In this document: one piece after another, positions 33,936 through 46,134 of the stretch | How positions within the stretch are numbered: position 1 is the stretch's first letter | Layout of the letters: the number at the start of each line of letters is the position of its first letter | Origin: Henckelia pumila | Taxonomy: Eukaryota > Streptophyta > Magnoliopsida > Lamiales > Gesneriaceae | Assembly (NCBI RefSeq): GCF_033568475.1 | Contig: NC_133123.1 | Coordinates: 138,096,242 to 138,160,241, forward strand | DNA length: 64,000 bases | Direction: 5' to 3' | The notes under the pieces: generated by a model | Told to the model about the DNA's origin: nothing | Database searches by the model: none | What the model saw: the letters and a program-made list of their open reading frames with translations, nothing else | Position numbers and translations under genes: made by a program

Positions 33936-34702
33936 TAAATGCACATATATCGCAATTATAATATTTCAGCGGACACATATGACATATGTAAATAAAGTGA
34001 CATGTATATATTACAAATAAATAAAATAAACTCATAGCAATGAATTAATATCATTAATCTTAACCCCTTTAAATCGGACAATTTTGATAAATTTTGTTTA
34101 CATTAATTTAAACTCTTTATCTAACATAAAATTTACACGAGTAGTTAGTAATTATTCAATTAAATTGAATATTTATTTACTGGAGTTTTTGTGAATTAGG
34201 ATTTGTATACGTGATTTTTGGAGTACCTTTAGCAAAAAAAATTATGTGTTGTATTTTCTGACATTAATGTTTTTTTTCTTCCGGTCTCTAGTCCTACTCC
34301 TACCCGCTGCGATTTGCTCGATACCGTTGACATTTTCCTCTTGATTTCTATTTTTTTTCGAATATTACATTCAACATGAATTGAAGTTCAGAGGAAATCA
34401 AAGTTCCTCGTACTTTTTCTGGGAATTCTTCAAATTTCCAGACTGGTCGATATTTAATACAGCATTTTCGTGTTCTTGTGCTGAATTTCTGATCTGGGCT
34501 CGCTTCAGGTTCACCTTTATCGGTTGAAAATTACGTTTTTAGGTTTCTTTTTTTTTTTCTCTATTATCCCTCCAGGTTGTTCGTGATTGATTTCATTTTT
34601 TGAGTGGTGGTGATTTAAATTTCGCATGGTGTTGAGATCGAATGGTCTGTTTCTTGGATATCTATGCCTTTTACTGTGATTATTGAGTTTATTCTGTAAT
34701 CT
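33936..34702. other. Intergenic, promoter and 5' leader region of the DUF218 gene
   Basis: AT-rich to about 34,250, then pyrimidine-rich and more balanced sequence (TCTTCCGGTCTCTAGTCCTA) that looks like a transcribed 5' leader. No coding feature. Confidence 0.4.
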
Positions 34703-36970
34703 ATGAAGATAAATTATTCATTTTCGTCTAGTAATAGTCCCAAGTCGTTCAAGACCTATCCAAGGGGTGATTTTGACTTAGAATCTGGGATTGGTAAAAA
34801 GTCAAGAAGGCACAAAAACGTTCCTTTGAGAATGCTAAAAGCTGCAGGGAATAAGATTCAACACTATTTCAAGCTCCACCCCATTATGCTCTTCTTGATT
34901 TTCTTGTCAATTGGTATGACAATCCTTATTGTATTATCTATGCATGAGGGCCGTTTCAGAATGATGCCTGGTTACGACAAGCTCAATGAGAATGTGGAGA
35001 GTTATCCATTTCATAACTTCAAAAATCTTGTAATGGTAGCTGGCCATTCGATTTATACGAGTAGTAGTTGTGAGAAGGTTGATAAGGAGGATGCTTGGTA
35101 TTTGGAATCATATCAGAAGAATCCAGGTCAAGCTGCTACCTTTATTACGCATATACAGAATGGAGTGGAGATCACGGCCAATGATGATGCGGCATTGCTC
35201 TTGTTCAGCGGGGGTGAGACTCGGAAGAATGCTGGACCAAGGAGTGAAGCTCAGAGTTATTGGGTTGTAGCAGAGTCCAAAGGATGGTTTGGTGAGTATT
35301 TTGCGGTTGTGTTTCTGGATTTTATTGATGCTTTCGATACTTTTTAAATGGTAGCATCTTTGAAATATGATGCATTTTAGTGTGAAAAGGCTTCATTCAA
35401 AAGAAATAGACAGTTGAGCGTATGTATGCCATCAAGATGTCAATTAAGGTGAATCAAGAAATCTGTCATGTGCATTAATGGAAAGCGAGAAAAGTTAATT
35501 TTGTTGTAGATCTCGTCATAAACTTATGTGTTTCTATTTTGTTGTTACCATACTGTAAATATTTCTCTTTGCTGTATAAATGATGTAGCAGTTAGTTTTA
35601 GACCACTGTTGGAGCCTTTCACATCTGTATCTTGTGCCTCCATGTAGTCTATTGCTTGAACTACTTAGGATCAGTTACCACATTGTTGGATAGGAGTGTG
35701 TTACTTTATCATTAGCTTTTGGGATGCCTTGAATTTTAATGATCATAGTTGTGGTCTGGAACAGGGTATGTGAGGCAGTAAAGTTCAAGCACATACATTG
35801 TTTTCACAATACATGCATCTTATGATTTTTTGTTGTTCTCCAAAAAATACTGTGAGACCTCATACCTGCAATGAGGTAGGATTGAACTTGGAAGTTCCTC
35901 TTTTAAAAGCTGTAGAGACTGTGATTAGCTGGCAAATTGAATTTTGAGCTCAAGTAAAAAGGTTGCTTTTTTATAATGAGATTTGGAATTGTTTGAAGAT
36001 TATTTTTTATTACATTAGTTTAGCTCCAATTGTTTTGGCTGTTGCACTGATCTGGAGCTTCTACAGATATATCCCAAAATTTTACTCGGTTAATTTTTTT
36101 ATGTGACCAAGCATGCTTTACTGAGTGCTCCAGTTTTTGTTTTACAATTTCTCTCAAGATAGAAATTGATAAAATTTTGAAATGGGGGTATGAAGAACTA
36201 CTTATAATTTACTCAGTTCTGCTAAAACAACTTCTAATTTGTGCAGTTGGAAAATTCTTAATAACTTCGAAGGCATAAGAGCAAGTTGAAGTTTGTTTAG
36301 CTCGATTTCAATTATATGCTGATCATGCACAAATGGATTATTCTACGTGGTAAATTCTGCAGGCAAGCAGGATCAAGTGAGAGGGAGATCACTAACAGAA
36401 GAACATGCGAGGGACAGCTTTGAGAATCTTCTATTTAGCATATGCCGATTCCGGGAGCTTACTGGCATGTATCCTCACAATATAACAGTAAGAACACAAG
36501 ATTACATGCATTTCCGGTTATCTACAAATTTAAAAGTTCAAGTATCTTTAAGTGACGTGTTAATTACTCGTAACAGCTTGATGTTTAGAGTGACATATAG
36601 CAATGGCCTTATATATCGTTGGTTTTGGGTTTTTTGAATCAATGTTCAGGTTGTAGGCTATGATTTTAAGGAGGAGAGGTTTGTTCATCTTCATCGCTCG
36701 GCAATTGGATTCCCCGAATCGAGGTTCTTGTATTATGGCACGCCATCCACTCAAAATTCGAGGGAAGCAGCATTAAAAGGTGAATCATTGGTAAGATCTC
36801 AATTTCAAGAAGATCCTTACGGTTGTTCCGGAATGTTGCGCCGGAAAAAACTTGGCCGAGACCCCTTTCATCGGTTTATCCCTTATCCCAATGGGTGCCC
36901 AGAAATTGAAGGGCTGTTCAGATATTGTGGGACTGATCCTTATCCAGGCCCCCTCCCTTGGGCACATTAA
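34703..36970 (+). CDS. DUF218-domain type II membrane protein, 3 exons, 344 aa
   Basis: Exons 34,703-35,291, 36,363-36,487 and 36,650-36,970 join in frame at GT-AG sites. A basic cytosolic N-terminus (GKKSRRHK) precedes one membrane segment at about residues 60-80 (IMLFLIFLSIGMTILIVL), predicting a type II endomembrane protein with the domain in the lumen. DUF218/YdcF-like motifs follow: NLVMVAGHSIY (about 109-119), ALLLFSGGETR (about 164-174), EEHARDSFENLL, and HNITVVGYDFKEERF across the exon 2-3 junction. The C-terminus is Pro/Gly-rich (DPYPGPLPWAH). The fold resembles nucleotide-binding enzymes, but the substrate of plant and fungal members is unknown to me. No lesion seen. Confidence 0.9.
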
Positions 36971-37281
36971 TTTTATTCAACTTCTCTTTTTTTTTTACCC
37001 TTTCTATCCCAACTATTTTGGGACCGAGGCATGTGCTTATCACTTGCCTGCAATCATTGTAGAAGATAAGTCACTTGAATACGAAATATATTATTGTTTA
37101 TCCATCAATATTTCACACAATATCCCATCACTTCAACAAGCATAACATAATTTGTACACACTCATACAAAGTAAAAGCAACTTACACATAAATAATCAAA
37201 CTTATTCATACAACACAATCATACACAATGTCGAAAAACACATAAGGCTCACGCGCGAACTACTAAAATACTTTGTCTAGA
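36971..37281. other. Intergenic between convergent genes
   Basis: 311 bases that should hold the 3' ends of the DUF218 gene (+) and pathogen-related copy A (-). No other feature. Confidence 0.4.
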
Positions 37282-38302
37282 TCAAGCCATGAAGGGGCAA
37301 GCTGAAGCAGAGGGAACTTCGCTGGCTGATCCATCAGATTTCTTGCCCTTCATTAGGGGGGATAGCAATTCTCCACGGTCACAGAAGAACTCAACCTTCA
37401 CAACCTTGGAGTTTTCATCCAACTGTTTCAATTGTGTTGCACATTCTTTTTAGCTAAAAGGGTTAATTTGAAAACGCACTTTTCGTATTATAATCTATTC
37501 ATCAAGAAATGTAATTACCTCAACGACTGAAATCCCAAAGAACTCCACCAACTCGCCAGTAGGTTCGTATTCTTTGAAAGGGCCCTCCATGTAACCCCAG
37601 TGCCTGAACTTGTAGCATATCGCCGGAGGTCCCGAGTAAACTTGAAGTACTTCTAGAGCAAACCCACGAGGAAACGTGGCCTTAAACGCCGTCTGGGACG
37701 AATCGTACGTCTCTTGATCGGGGTCGTAAAACCTCAACGACGGAGGCAAAGAAGTTTGTAGGAACATATTGTAGCTCCCTCCAACCTTGGCAACATCTCC
37801 GAGTGTAAAATACTTTGTCCCTGTCATGTAATCAATTGTACTCACTCATGATGCATGATGTCCTAATATCATCGAGTGTGATGATCATGAGTTTATTCAA
37901 AGAAGAGAAGCAACCCACCGTTGATGCCGACGACGAATTTCTGAGGGTCGACTGTTTTGTAGTCACCGGGATCGGCTTTGTGCACCAACTCCATTTCCCA
38001 TGTCTTGACAAGAGTTTGAACTTGCTCCTCAAGTGATCCCACGGGCCATATCTTACATTCAAATAATAATAAATCATAATTATTAAATTTCAACAAATAT
38101 ATATATATCAACACTTCAAGAACATCATGAGATTAGTATTAACTAACAGGAAAGCTTACTTACATTAGTTCTGCCTTCTTCGAAGAGCTTGTTAACGACG
38201 TCGTAATTAGGCGGACCAGCTAGCCATTTTGTCGACTTCAAATCGTCTTCAGTCAAGTAGGATCTGTATTTGTCTCCTCCATTCAAGAACTCACATTTGC
38301 CA
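37282..38302 (-). pseudogene. Pathogen-related protein, copy A (first exon frameshifted)
   Basis: Four exons on the minus strand: 38,302-38,164, 38,051-37,919, 37,820-37,519 and 37,422-37,282, all GT-AG. The product matches plant pathogen-related proteins with a SnoaL/NTF2-like fold: IWPVGSLEEQVQTLVKTWEME, RGFALEVLQVYSGPP, YKFRHWGYMEGPFK and GELVEFFG. Relative to intact copy B, exon 1 is 7 bases longer, so the expected ATG at 38,302 (ATGGCAAATGTG) runs into TGA after six codons and the conserved frame (GGDKYRSYL) has no in-frame ATG. Exons 2-4 are clean. It is either a young pseudogene, uses an unseen upstream exon, or contains a sequence error. Tandem relatives lie at 61,164 and 63,669. Confidence 0.8.
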
Positions 38303-39300
38303 TATTTGACTAAATGACTTGAACTGAGGGCTAATTATTGGAGGATAAAGATTTCCCTATAGTATGGTATTTATATAATATGACATGGTATCCTTTAGTT
38401 CGTGAGATATGATAATTAAGCATATCGTTTCGGTATACTTATTTTTATCGTGAGATTATCGTGAGATAGGCAGGCAAATTGGTATTTTTTGGGGAAAAAA
38501 AATCACGTAAAACACATCATGAAAATTGACAATACTTTGGAAATACTTTGGGATATGTAATCGAATTGAGGCAAGCCGAATACTTTAAAGTTTGGGTTTG
38601 GTTCGTTTATATATTAGTCGGGCTGAATTTTATTTAACGAATATATATATTAATGGTTCACGAGCTTATTGAGCTAAAACAAACTTAATAAATATAAATT
38701 ATAAATATAAATACTCACTGAATTTATTAAAAACTATATTTTATATAATGAGAAAAATATAATACTTATTAAAACTTGTAATTTTATTATAATAATAGAT
38801 TTTTATATATTTGGAATAATTAAAAGTAAAAATATGTAAATCATAAATATAAAAACTATTTTTTTTTCATCTAAGAGCTGACTAATAAGCCTACTGACGA
38901 ACATATTCACGAGCTAACGATTTAAATATCGTAAAGCTCGAGCTTGATTCGTTTATCTTAACTAACCTCGTTGAACGAGCTACTATCTTTTATCAAATCA
39001 AACTTCTAATAGCTCACACAAGCGATTTAATATATTTATATCTTTAAAAATAATGCTATTAGCCGGAAGACAAGAGAAAAGAACCGATAATACAGAAAAT
39101 AATTATATTATATTATATTATATTATATTATAATTCGAAAATACACAAAACGTGCCTCAAATATCCATGGGCAGCTTTAGGCGAAAAATAGTTGTCATGT
39201 CAAAAAATAATAATAAAAAAAAAAATTGCCACTTGCTATCACATTTATAATTATTTCTCATGGGCCATGAGCGGTTGGCACAAAGTGTGTGTGGATAGGG
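38303..39300. other. AT-rich intergenic with GAGCTCG-type repeats
   Basis: Upstream of pathogen-related copy A. TTATGGTATTTATATAATAT near 38,357-38,376 may be its TATA region. From about 38,570 to 39,030 the sequence has recurring ACGAGCT/AGCTCG words (TTCACGAGCTTATTGAGC, AAGCTCGAGCTTGATTCG), looking like a degraded MITE I cannot delimit. (TTATA)n occurs at about 39,105-39,132. Confidence 0.4.
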
Positions 39301-39307
39301 GAGATTT

Positions 39308-41391
39308 GGGCTTTTTTTATAAAATTAATATGAAATTTAAAATATATTATAAAAATATAGCATTTTGTATAGCTTTGTAAAAGTATTATAATCCGGGACT
39401 TAGAGTCCCGGATTTGGCAGGCCTTCTGCCATGGTTCTGTAAATATGGCAGAAGCCCTGCCAAATCAGGGACTTAGTCTCCCGGATTCCTTTCTTTTTTT
39501 CTTTTTTTTTTTTAAATTTGAAATTAGTAGAAATAATAAATAAAATTTAGTTAAAAATATTTAATTAATAAATCAAAAATTTTAAAGATTTTTATAGTAA
39601 AATAATTACTATAAAATGAAATTCATTCCATTTAACTAATTACTCGTTCATAAATTAACTAATTGACTAAAATTTTAAATTATAATTAGTTTTATTAATT
39701 ATAGTATTAAGATAAATATTAAGTACTTAAATTAGAAAAAAATTCCTTGTGCTACGCTAGCACAACTTTACGGCTTTTTTAAAAAAAATAAAATAAAAAT
39801 AATTTTTTAAATAAAATAATTAGTTTTAAAATCTTCGTTAAATTAGTACAATTCGGAAAAATTTGTCCCAAATTCAACATATGCTCTCTCGTGAATTCTA
39901 TAATAGGTGCACAACACTTACTGAATTCAGGATAGAGTTTTCGAGATTCAAAAAGTTTCATTATATTTTTTTTTACCCGTAAATGGTTTTGGATAGAATA
40001 AGAAAACAAAAAAATATAAAATAATATTTAATTAAATGGTATTATAATTAAAAAACATACGTGTGATTGTAATAAAAATAATATTTAAATGTTAATATTA
40101 ATATTAAAGTTATTTTATTAATATATTATAATATTTTATTATTTTTAAATGTAATTTTTTAAATGATAAATACAGTTAATATTTAATACTAATGTTAATA
40201 TTAATCTTAAAGTAATTTCATTTTTTAAATTATTTTTTATCATAATACTTTTAAAATATGTTTAGATTATAATCTTGGTTGAATTTGTTTATGATTTTAT
40301 TCGAATGATTTGTTAAAAAGTAACATGTTTAATTAATTATTATCAAGAAATATACAATTAATAAAATAATTAATTAAACATATATTTACCTTATAACAAA
40401 TAACTCAAATAAAATTAGAAACAAATACAACAAATATGTTTATAATCTAAGAATATTTAAAAATATTATGTTAAAAGTAATTAAAAAACATAAAATTACT
40501 TTAAGATGAATATTAACATTAGTATTAAATATTAACACTATTTATCATTTCACAAAATGATGCATTTAAAAATAATAAAAAATTATGATATATTAATAAA
40601 ATAACTTGAATATTAATATTAACATTTAAATATTATTTTTATTACATGCACACAATATTTAAGTTTTTTTATTATAATTTTATTTAATTAAATAACTCAA
40701 TTAAAAAACAAGTTTTCTTTCACTTTTTAATTCTATCCAAAATATTTTATCGCAAAAAAATTAATGAACTTTTGAATCCGAGATACTCTCTTTCGAATTC
40801 AACAAGTGTTGTGCCATTATAGCAGAACATTGTTGAATTCGGAAAAAATTGTCTTGGATTGTATTAATTTAATGAAACTTTTAAAATTGATCTATTTTAT
40901 TAAAAGCATTTACTTTCAAATTAATTTTTTAAAAAAAATTTGAAAGTGTGCTTACATAACAAAGAATTTGTTTTTAAATTAAGTACTTAATATTTATATT
41001 AATAGTGGAATTAATAAAACTGACTCTAATTTAGTCAATTAGTTAATTTATGAAAATTCGATTAATTAAATGGAATGACTTTAATTTTGTGGTAATTATT
41101 TTAATAAAAAAATCTTAAAAATCTTTGATTTATTAATTTAATATTATTGACTAGATTTTATTTATTATTTTTACTAATTTCAAATAAACAAAAAAAACAA
41201 AGGAAAAAGGAATCCGAGAGACGGGATTTGCAGGAGCCTGCCATGGTTCTGCTACCATTGCTACCATGGCAGAATCTCTGCCAAATCCGGGACTTAGTGT
41301 CCCGGATTAGTATAGTTTTGTAAAGTTTTTGAAAATGGTATATTTTTATAATATTTTTTAAGTTTTATATTATTTTTATAAAAAAGCCATT
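39308..41391. mobile_element. Giant fold-back (hairpin) element, about 2.08 kb
   Basis: The left half is an imperfect inverted copy of the right half along its whole length. The ends (GGGCTTTTTTTATAAAA and, inverted, GGCTTTTTTATAAAAA), the blocks at 39,391-39,490 and 41,205-41,310, and the centre (TGTTTAATTAATTATT against AATAATTAATTAAACA near 40,330-40,383) all pair. GAGATTT lies at both flanks (39,301-39,307; 41,392-41,398) as a possible target duplication. There is no coding sequence. MULE-type or Foldback-type origin is possible. A transcript would fold into a hairpin about 1 kb long. Confidence 0.85.
39391..39490. repeat. GC-rich palindrome in the left arm of the fold-back element
   Basis: TCCGGGACTTAGAGTCCCGGA and TTTGGCAGG…CTTCTGCCAT on one side pair with ATGGCAGAAG…CCTGCCAAA and GGGACTTAGTCTCCCGGA on the other around a short loop. 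The sister block at 41,205-41,310 in the right arm has the same structure, so each arm carries its own hairpin. Confidence 0.85.
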
Positions 41392-41754
41392 GAGATTTTA
41401 ATATGAAAATTGATTATTCGAAACCTATATATATGGAAAATTTCTTTTAATAAATCGTTTATTCGGATAAATATGGATTTTGAAATATATTGCCGGCTTT
41501 AACTTTGGGTTAATTTTTTTTTTTTTCAAGAATCTCTTCCGCATTTGAAAATATTAAGAAAGTTTCAGGGGATAAAACTCAAATACGTCCTTAAAGTTTT
41601 CTAACTTTCCCAAAAATATACTAACACTTTATTCGTTCCTAATTATGTCCCTTATTTAACAAATAGTTTTCTTAATATGTCCTTCAAACTAAAAATTGCC
41701 TATAATACCCTTATTCTAACAATTATAATTAATATTTCCTCTGGGCTCACAAAA

Positions 41755-41766
41755 TGGTATCAGAGC
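41755..41766 (+). promoter_or_regulatory. Primer-binding site of pararetrovirus copy 2
   Basis: TGGTATCAGAGC, a perfect complement of the tRNA-iMet 3' end, about 80 bases before the first small ORF. Confidence 0.85.
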
Positions 41767-41845
41767 CTAGGTAAATTTATTCAAACTTTATATTATTCAT
41801 TAAATCATACTTTTTCTTTGTTGAGGAAGAGATTTTCAACAAATC

Positions 41846-41998
41846 ATGGATTCAAACGAGAGTTTGAACCAGAAGGATTTCATTTATATGAAATCTCATA
41901 AACAAGTGAATCTATTTAAAATAGACTCTTTACAACAGAACTTAAAGAGACTTAGGTCTTTTATACTCTCTGAAGAGATTAAGAAATATGATTTTTAA
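41846..41998 (+). CDS. Small ORF 1 of pararetrovirus copy 2, 50 aa
   Basis: Starts at an ATG after the primer site (MDSNESLNQKD) and ends TAA at 41,998. It overlaps the next ORF start (41,988) by 11 bases, which supports coupled translation. Lys/Leu/Ser-rich, no recognised domain. It is intact. An overlapping 74-codon frame at 41,677-41,901 is a shadow because it crosses the primer site. Confidence 0.5.
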   Translation: MDSNESLNQKDFIYMKSHKQVNLFKIDSLQQNLKRLRSFILSEEIKKYDF

Positions 41999-42359
41999 TT
42001 CTCAATTTCTAGAAATCACACCAGATTCCTCTAAACTCTTCGGATATCTTAGAGAAATTCAAAAGACGGTACAATATTACAACAATCAGCTGTATGAAAT
42101 ACCTCATCAAATTGAAGAAATCCTTAAGAAACAAGAAGAAATTCTTGGAAACCTAAAGGATCTTCAAAATAAAATCATAAATCTAGAATACACTTTGGGT
42201 TCTAGAAAAAAAAATACAGGAGGAAGGTTACCACTCTCATTTGGTACCGAACCTTTGTTATATCAGAAAGGTAAAACCAAAATGGTCCAAAAACCTTTAA
42301 CCAATGATGAAATGATGATTAATCTTATAAAAGCAGTATCAGAGAAAAACACTATCTGA
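41988..42359 (+). CDS. Small ORF 2 of pararetrovirus copy 2, coiled-coil protein, 123 aa
   Basis: The ATG at 41,988 overlaps ORF 1, and the TGA at 42,357-42,359 overlaps the coat-protein-frame ATG (TGATG). Residues about 25-65 form a heptad-type coiled coil (EIPHQIEEILKKQEEILGNL, IINLEYTL), followed by a basic, Gly-containing tail (KKNTGGR). This resembles in layout the small coiled-coil virion-associated or nucleic-acid-binding proteins encoded before the large ORF in several caulimovirids. The function is inferred from layout only. No lesion. Confidence 0.55.
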   Translation: MIFNSQFLEITPDSSKLFGYLREIQKTVQYYNNQLYEIPHQIEEILKKQEEILGNLKDLQNKIINLEYTLGSRKKNTGGRLPLSFGTEPLLYQKGKTKMVQKPLTNDEMMINLIKAVSEKNTI

Positions 42360-43094
42360 TGACTACTTTAGAAAGATTAAATCTCGAGGATCTACAAGAT
42401 CTTGCGGATTCTTTTGCGAATATCAAAGTAGTAGATCTAAAAATGAATTCCCCTGAGGGTGAACAACCCATAGGGAATCCCCCAAGATATGTGGTTAAAA
42501 CAGAAGAACCACATAGTGAGTTTTAGGTTGGAGAAAATTCACATCCAGCAGGAACCAGATCGAGAAGGAGTAAAATCCCACTCCATCAAACTCCTTACGG
42601 AAAAACTATTTTAGATCCAATACATTCTTACGGGGTTATGTTAAACCTTGATGTTTTGGACTTCAAAAACGGAGAAGATCTTATAGATGATTGGACGTCA
42701 GCTATGAGAATAGCAGCAGGGACATTAGATCTCAATAAAGAAGGATTCATTAAACTTTTAGAAACGAGTCTAATGGGATCTGTTAAGATCGCATGAGAGA
42801 TGACTATGCCAGAAACTAAGGAATCAATCTTAGCAGGAGAATCCCTCAGCGAGATTGGAGAAAGAATGGCCACCCTATTTAAAGCACAATTCATAGGGGT
42901 AAACTATTTCAATAATCAAGATACAAAGAAAAAGAGAAGATATACTCAAGCTCTTTATAGCCTCGAGTTACATGATATCTGCTTAGTTGATGAATACATT
43001 AAGTTATTCACTAAATACAGATGAAATTCGGGAGTCGAGAAAAATATAGCTATTCAGCTATTTTTTGCAAAAATGCCAAGTCCCTGGAGAGAAA

Positions 43095-45964
43095 TTGTAA
43101 CACCCGGTATTTTTAATTACATAAAGCCGCCTGCATAATTAGGATATTTAATTATTTAAATTTATGATTTATGAGTTAAATAATTATGTGAATTAGTTAT
43201 GCATGATTTAATTTATTTTTTTTAAGCATTTAACCCATAATTAGTGATTTTTATGATTTTTAGTATTTTTATTATTTAATCGCGTAGACGGGACCGTGGA
43301 CGGACGAGATGACAACTTTCTACCCAAATTATTTTATGAGCCTTTTTGGAGCCTTAAAATATTATTTTGAGTTTTATTATCTCAAAATTTTAAGTATTTA
43401 ATTTTATTTAATTTTAGGGATCATTTTTATCCAAAATTAGTCAAAATATTGACTTTTTAGTATTTTTAAAATTTTCCTAAATTAATATTTCGAGATTTAT
43501 TTTATGTTTCAGATTTTTTTTAAAGGTTTCTTTTAGAGTTTTAGTTGAGTTATATTTTATATATATATTATATCCTTAATTATATAATTAATTACCCTAT
43601 TTTCTATTAAAATAAAACCTAAATCTACCCAACCCCACCCAAAACCTCACGTCACTCTCAACTTCAGCCGCCACCCCCACTCATTGCCTTCATCCTCTCG
43701 ACCCAGCAATCCCAGAGAAGCCATAGCCAAGAGGTTCGAAGCTCCAAAAGCCCGTATTTTCGTCCCGTCGTCCCGGAACCGTCCCACGCTCGTGTTTTCT
43801 CGTCATCTACGGTGAAAGGCATGATTTTCTTCCCTTTTTAAATCCTATATCAGTGTATGTATGTGTGTGGGTGTGTAGGACCGAGATTCATCATGTTTGG
43901 ACAGCAAGTTTTCAAAATTTATTTCTCTATTGCACTCGGTTGGCATTTTGATGATTCATGCTCACGTTTTCTTGTTCATGGCTGGGTGGGCTGCTGGTAC
44001 ATGGTTAGAGGGGTTCCTTGGGGTCCCTAGGGTCGAGTAGTAGGGTCGGACAAGGGCTGGAACGGGCTAGGTTCGGCCTGGACCGATCTGAACATGGCTG
44101 CCCATTTTTCTGCGCAGTTTATTGTTCTTGAGTAGAATGGTTCGGGCTCCTGTTCCTGGCTGCATGGGGGCTGGGGCCTGGTCAGGTTGGGTCCGCCCGG
44201 ACGTGGGCTACGTCCGGGCGGCGGCGCTCCGGCCAGGGGCGGCCGGAGCCGGCCGGCAGCAGGCCAAGAAGGCCTGCTGCTCACGGCCGAGAAGCAATGG
44301 GAGAGGGGGGATCGGGTTGGGCTGGGTTAGGGGTCTGGGTCGGGTCTGAGTGATCCGGGTTGGGTCGGTTAGGTAGTGGGTCGGGTTAGTGAGTTCGGGT
44401 CCGAGTTTGGTGGGCCGGGCTCGAGTATTTTTATTTTTAAAGTATTTTACGAATTTATGGGTTTTTGAGTCAAATAAATTGAAATAAAATTATTTGGACC
44501 CCCAAATAATTTTATTAGGACTTTTAAAATTTTAATTAAGTTAGTCCATTAATTTTAGGGACTTTTGGGCCCATAAAAGTTATTGGGCCAGTCTTCGAGT
44601 TTTTGGGCCCAATGGGCCAGTTTAGGTGTTTAATGGGCCTAATTAAATCTCAAAATTTATTTGGGCTCCATTTAATTACTTTGGGTTGAGTTTAATTATT
44701 TTGGGCTTAATTAAATTAATTAAGTGAGTCCATTAATTTTTATGGGCCTTGGGGGCCCATGGAAGTTATTGGGCCAACCTTCGGGTTTTTGGGCCCAATG
44801 GGCCAGTCTAAGTTGTTATTGGGCTTAGTGAATTTTAATGGGCTTTATTAATTTAATTGGGCTTAGAATAATTATTTGGGCTTAAAGTTTAAGATATTGG
44901 GCTTAAGTATGTTAATGGGCCAGATTTAAGTTAATGGGCTTGAGTGTAGGGCCAACAGTCCAGAACCATCCATGAGAAAAATTGCATGTGTCCTGATTAT
45001 ATATTTAATTATTTTTATGCATTTAAGTTATTTTAATATTTATATGTTAGTAAGAAAAATTAAATTAAATATATATGAAGGACACACAATTTATTTAAGT
45101 ACATGCATTCATGAAATCAATTTTTATGATATGATTTAATTTCTATGGTTGAGCAAATAAAATATTTTAGGTGGAAATTGAAGTAGTGTGGCCATTTATG
45201 TATGGGCAGTTTCTGCCATTTATGTATGGGCAGTTTTCTGCCATTTATGTATGGGTGGTTCGCCACCAGCCTCGTACGATGGTTTCTTAGACTGATCAGT
45301 CGCACTATGGGTCACACTTACGGATAGGACCATTCGATGTTCAGAAAATAAATGCTCAACAACTTATGTATGTATGATATTATGTATGTTATGTATGTTT
45401 ATTTATGTAATTTATGTTATGTAATTTTTAAGCATGCTCATTCATGTATATGTATGTATTAGTATTAAATTGATTTAAATTATTTTAAACCCTTGTTAGT
45501 ATGCATGTTGGGCCTCTAGGCTCACTACACTGATATGGTGCAGGTGAGTACGTAGAGGAACAGGTTACTCCTACCGGTGGTGAGGACGTATGAGCAGCGC
45601 TGCAGTAGCCCCGTGACCGTGACAGCTTCTGAGTCACCATGTTTGAGTGTCATGATACATTTTAATATTTTTATTGGTTGAGGTTTATTGGAATATTTTA
45701 TTAAATATTTTTAGTGCATGACACATTTTATTATTTTATTTATGCAGTATATTTTTAATTCTAGGGTTGACTCAAATGTTTAATTATTTTAAGGATTGCA
45801 TTTTTCTTAAGTATTTAATTATTTATTTATTTAGTCATGTATTTATTTTAAATATTTTATTCTGTGCATATATGTATGGGCATATATGTACATATTTTAT
45901 TTAGTAGTATAAAAAAAAAAAAAATTTCCGCATATTTATTTATTATAGAGTTAGGGTCGTTTCA
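43095..45964 (+). repeat. 5' LTR of the chromovirus
   Basis: Very long (2,870 bp) LTR. A GC-rich palindromic stretch lies at about 44,190-44,280 (CGGCGCTCCGGCCAGGGGC) and many GGGCC/GGGCTT words at 44,560-44,960. ORFs within (44,027-44,349 and 45,117-45,305) recur in the other LTR and are not genes. It shares GCGTAGACGGGACCGTGGAC with the non-autonomous element's LTRs. Confidence 0.96.
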
Positions 45965-45966
45965 GT

Positions 45967-45978
45967 TGGTATCAGAGC
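45967..45978 (+). promoter_or_regulatory. Primer-binding site of the chromovirus
   Basis: TGGTATCAGAGC, perfect tRNA-iMet complement, two bases after the 5' LTR. Confidence 0.93.
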
Positions 45979-46134
45979 ACGGTTCTTGGAGGGGTCACTA
46001 CTGCTATGCGAGCTCAGAAATCCACGCTACCGGTCTGTAAGTTTTAATGTTATTAGTATGATTTAAATTTCTAGAATTTAAGTTAGCCTTAATTTTAAAC
46101 ACTTAGTTATGCAAGGCGATTTACGTAAATAAAT

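Noticed and set aside
39779-40009. 76-aa minus-strand ORF
   Set aside because: Inside the fold-back element; low complexity ends and no homology signal.
44027-44349. ORFs of 85 and 75 aa, repeated at 51,741-52,063
   Set aside because: LTR sequence of the chromovirus, on both strands of a GC-rich palindrome; not genes.
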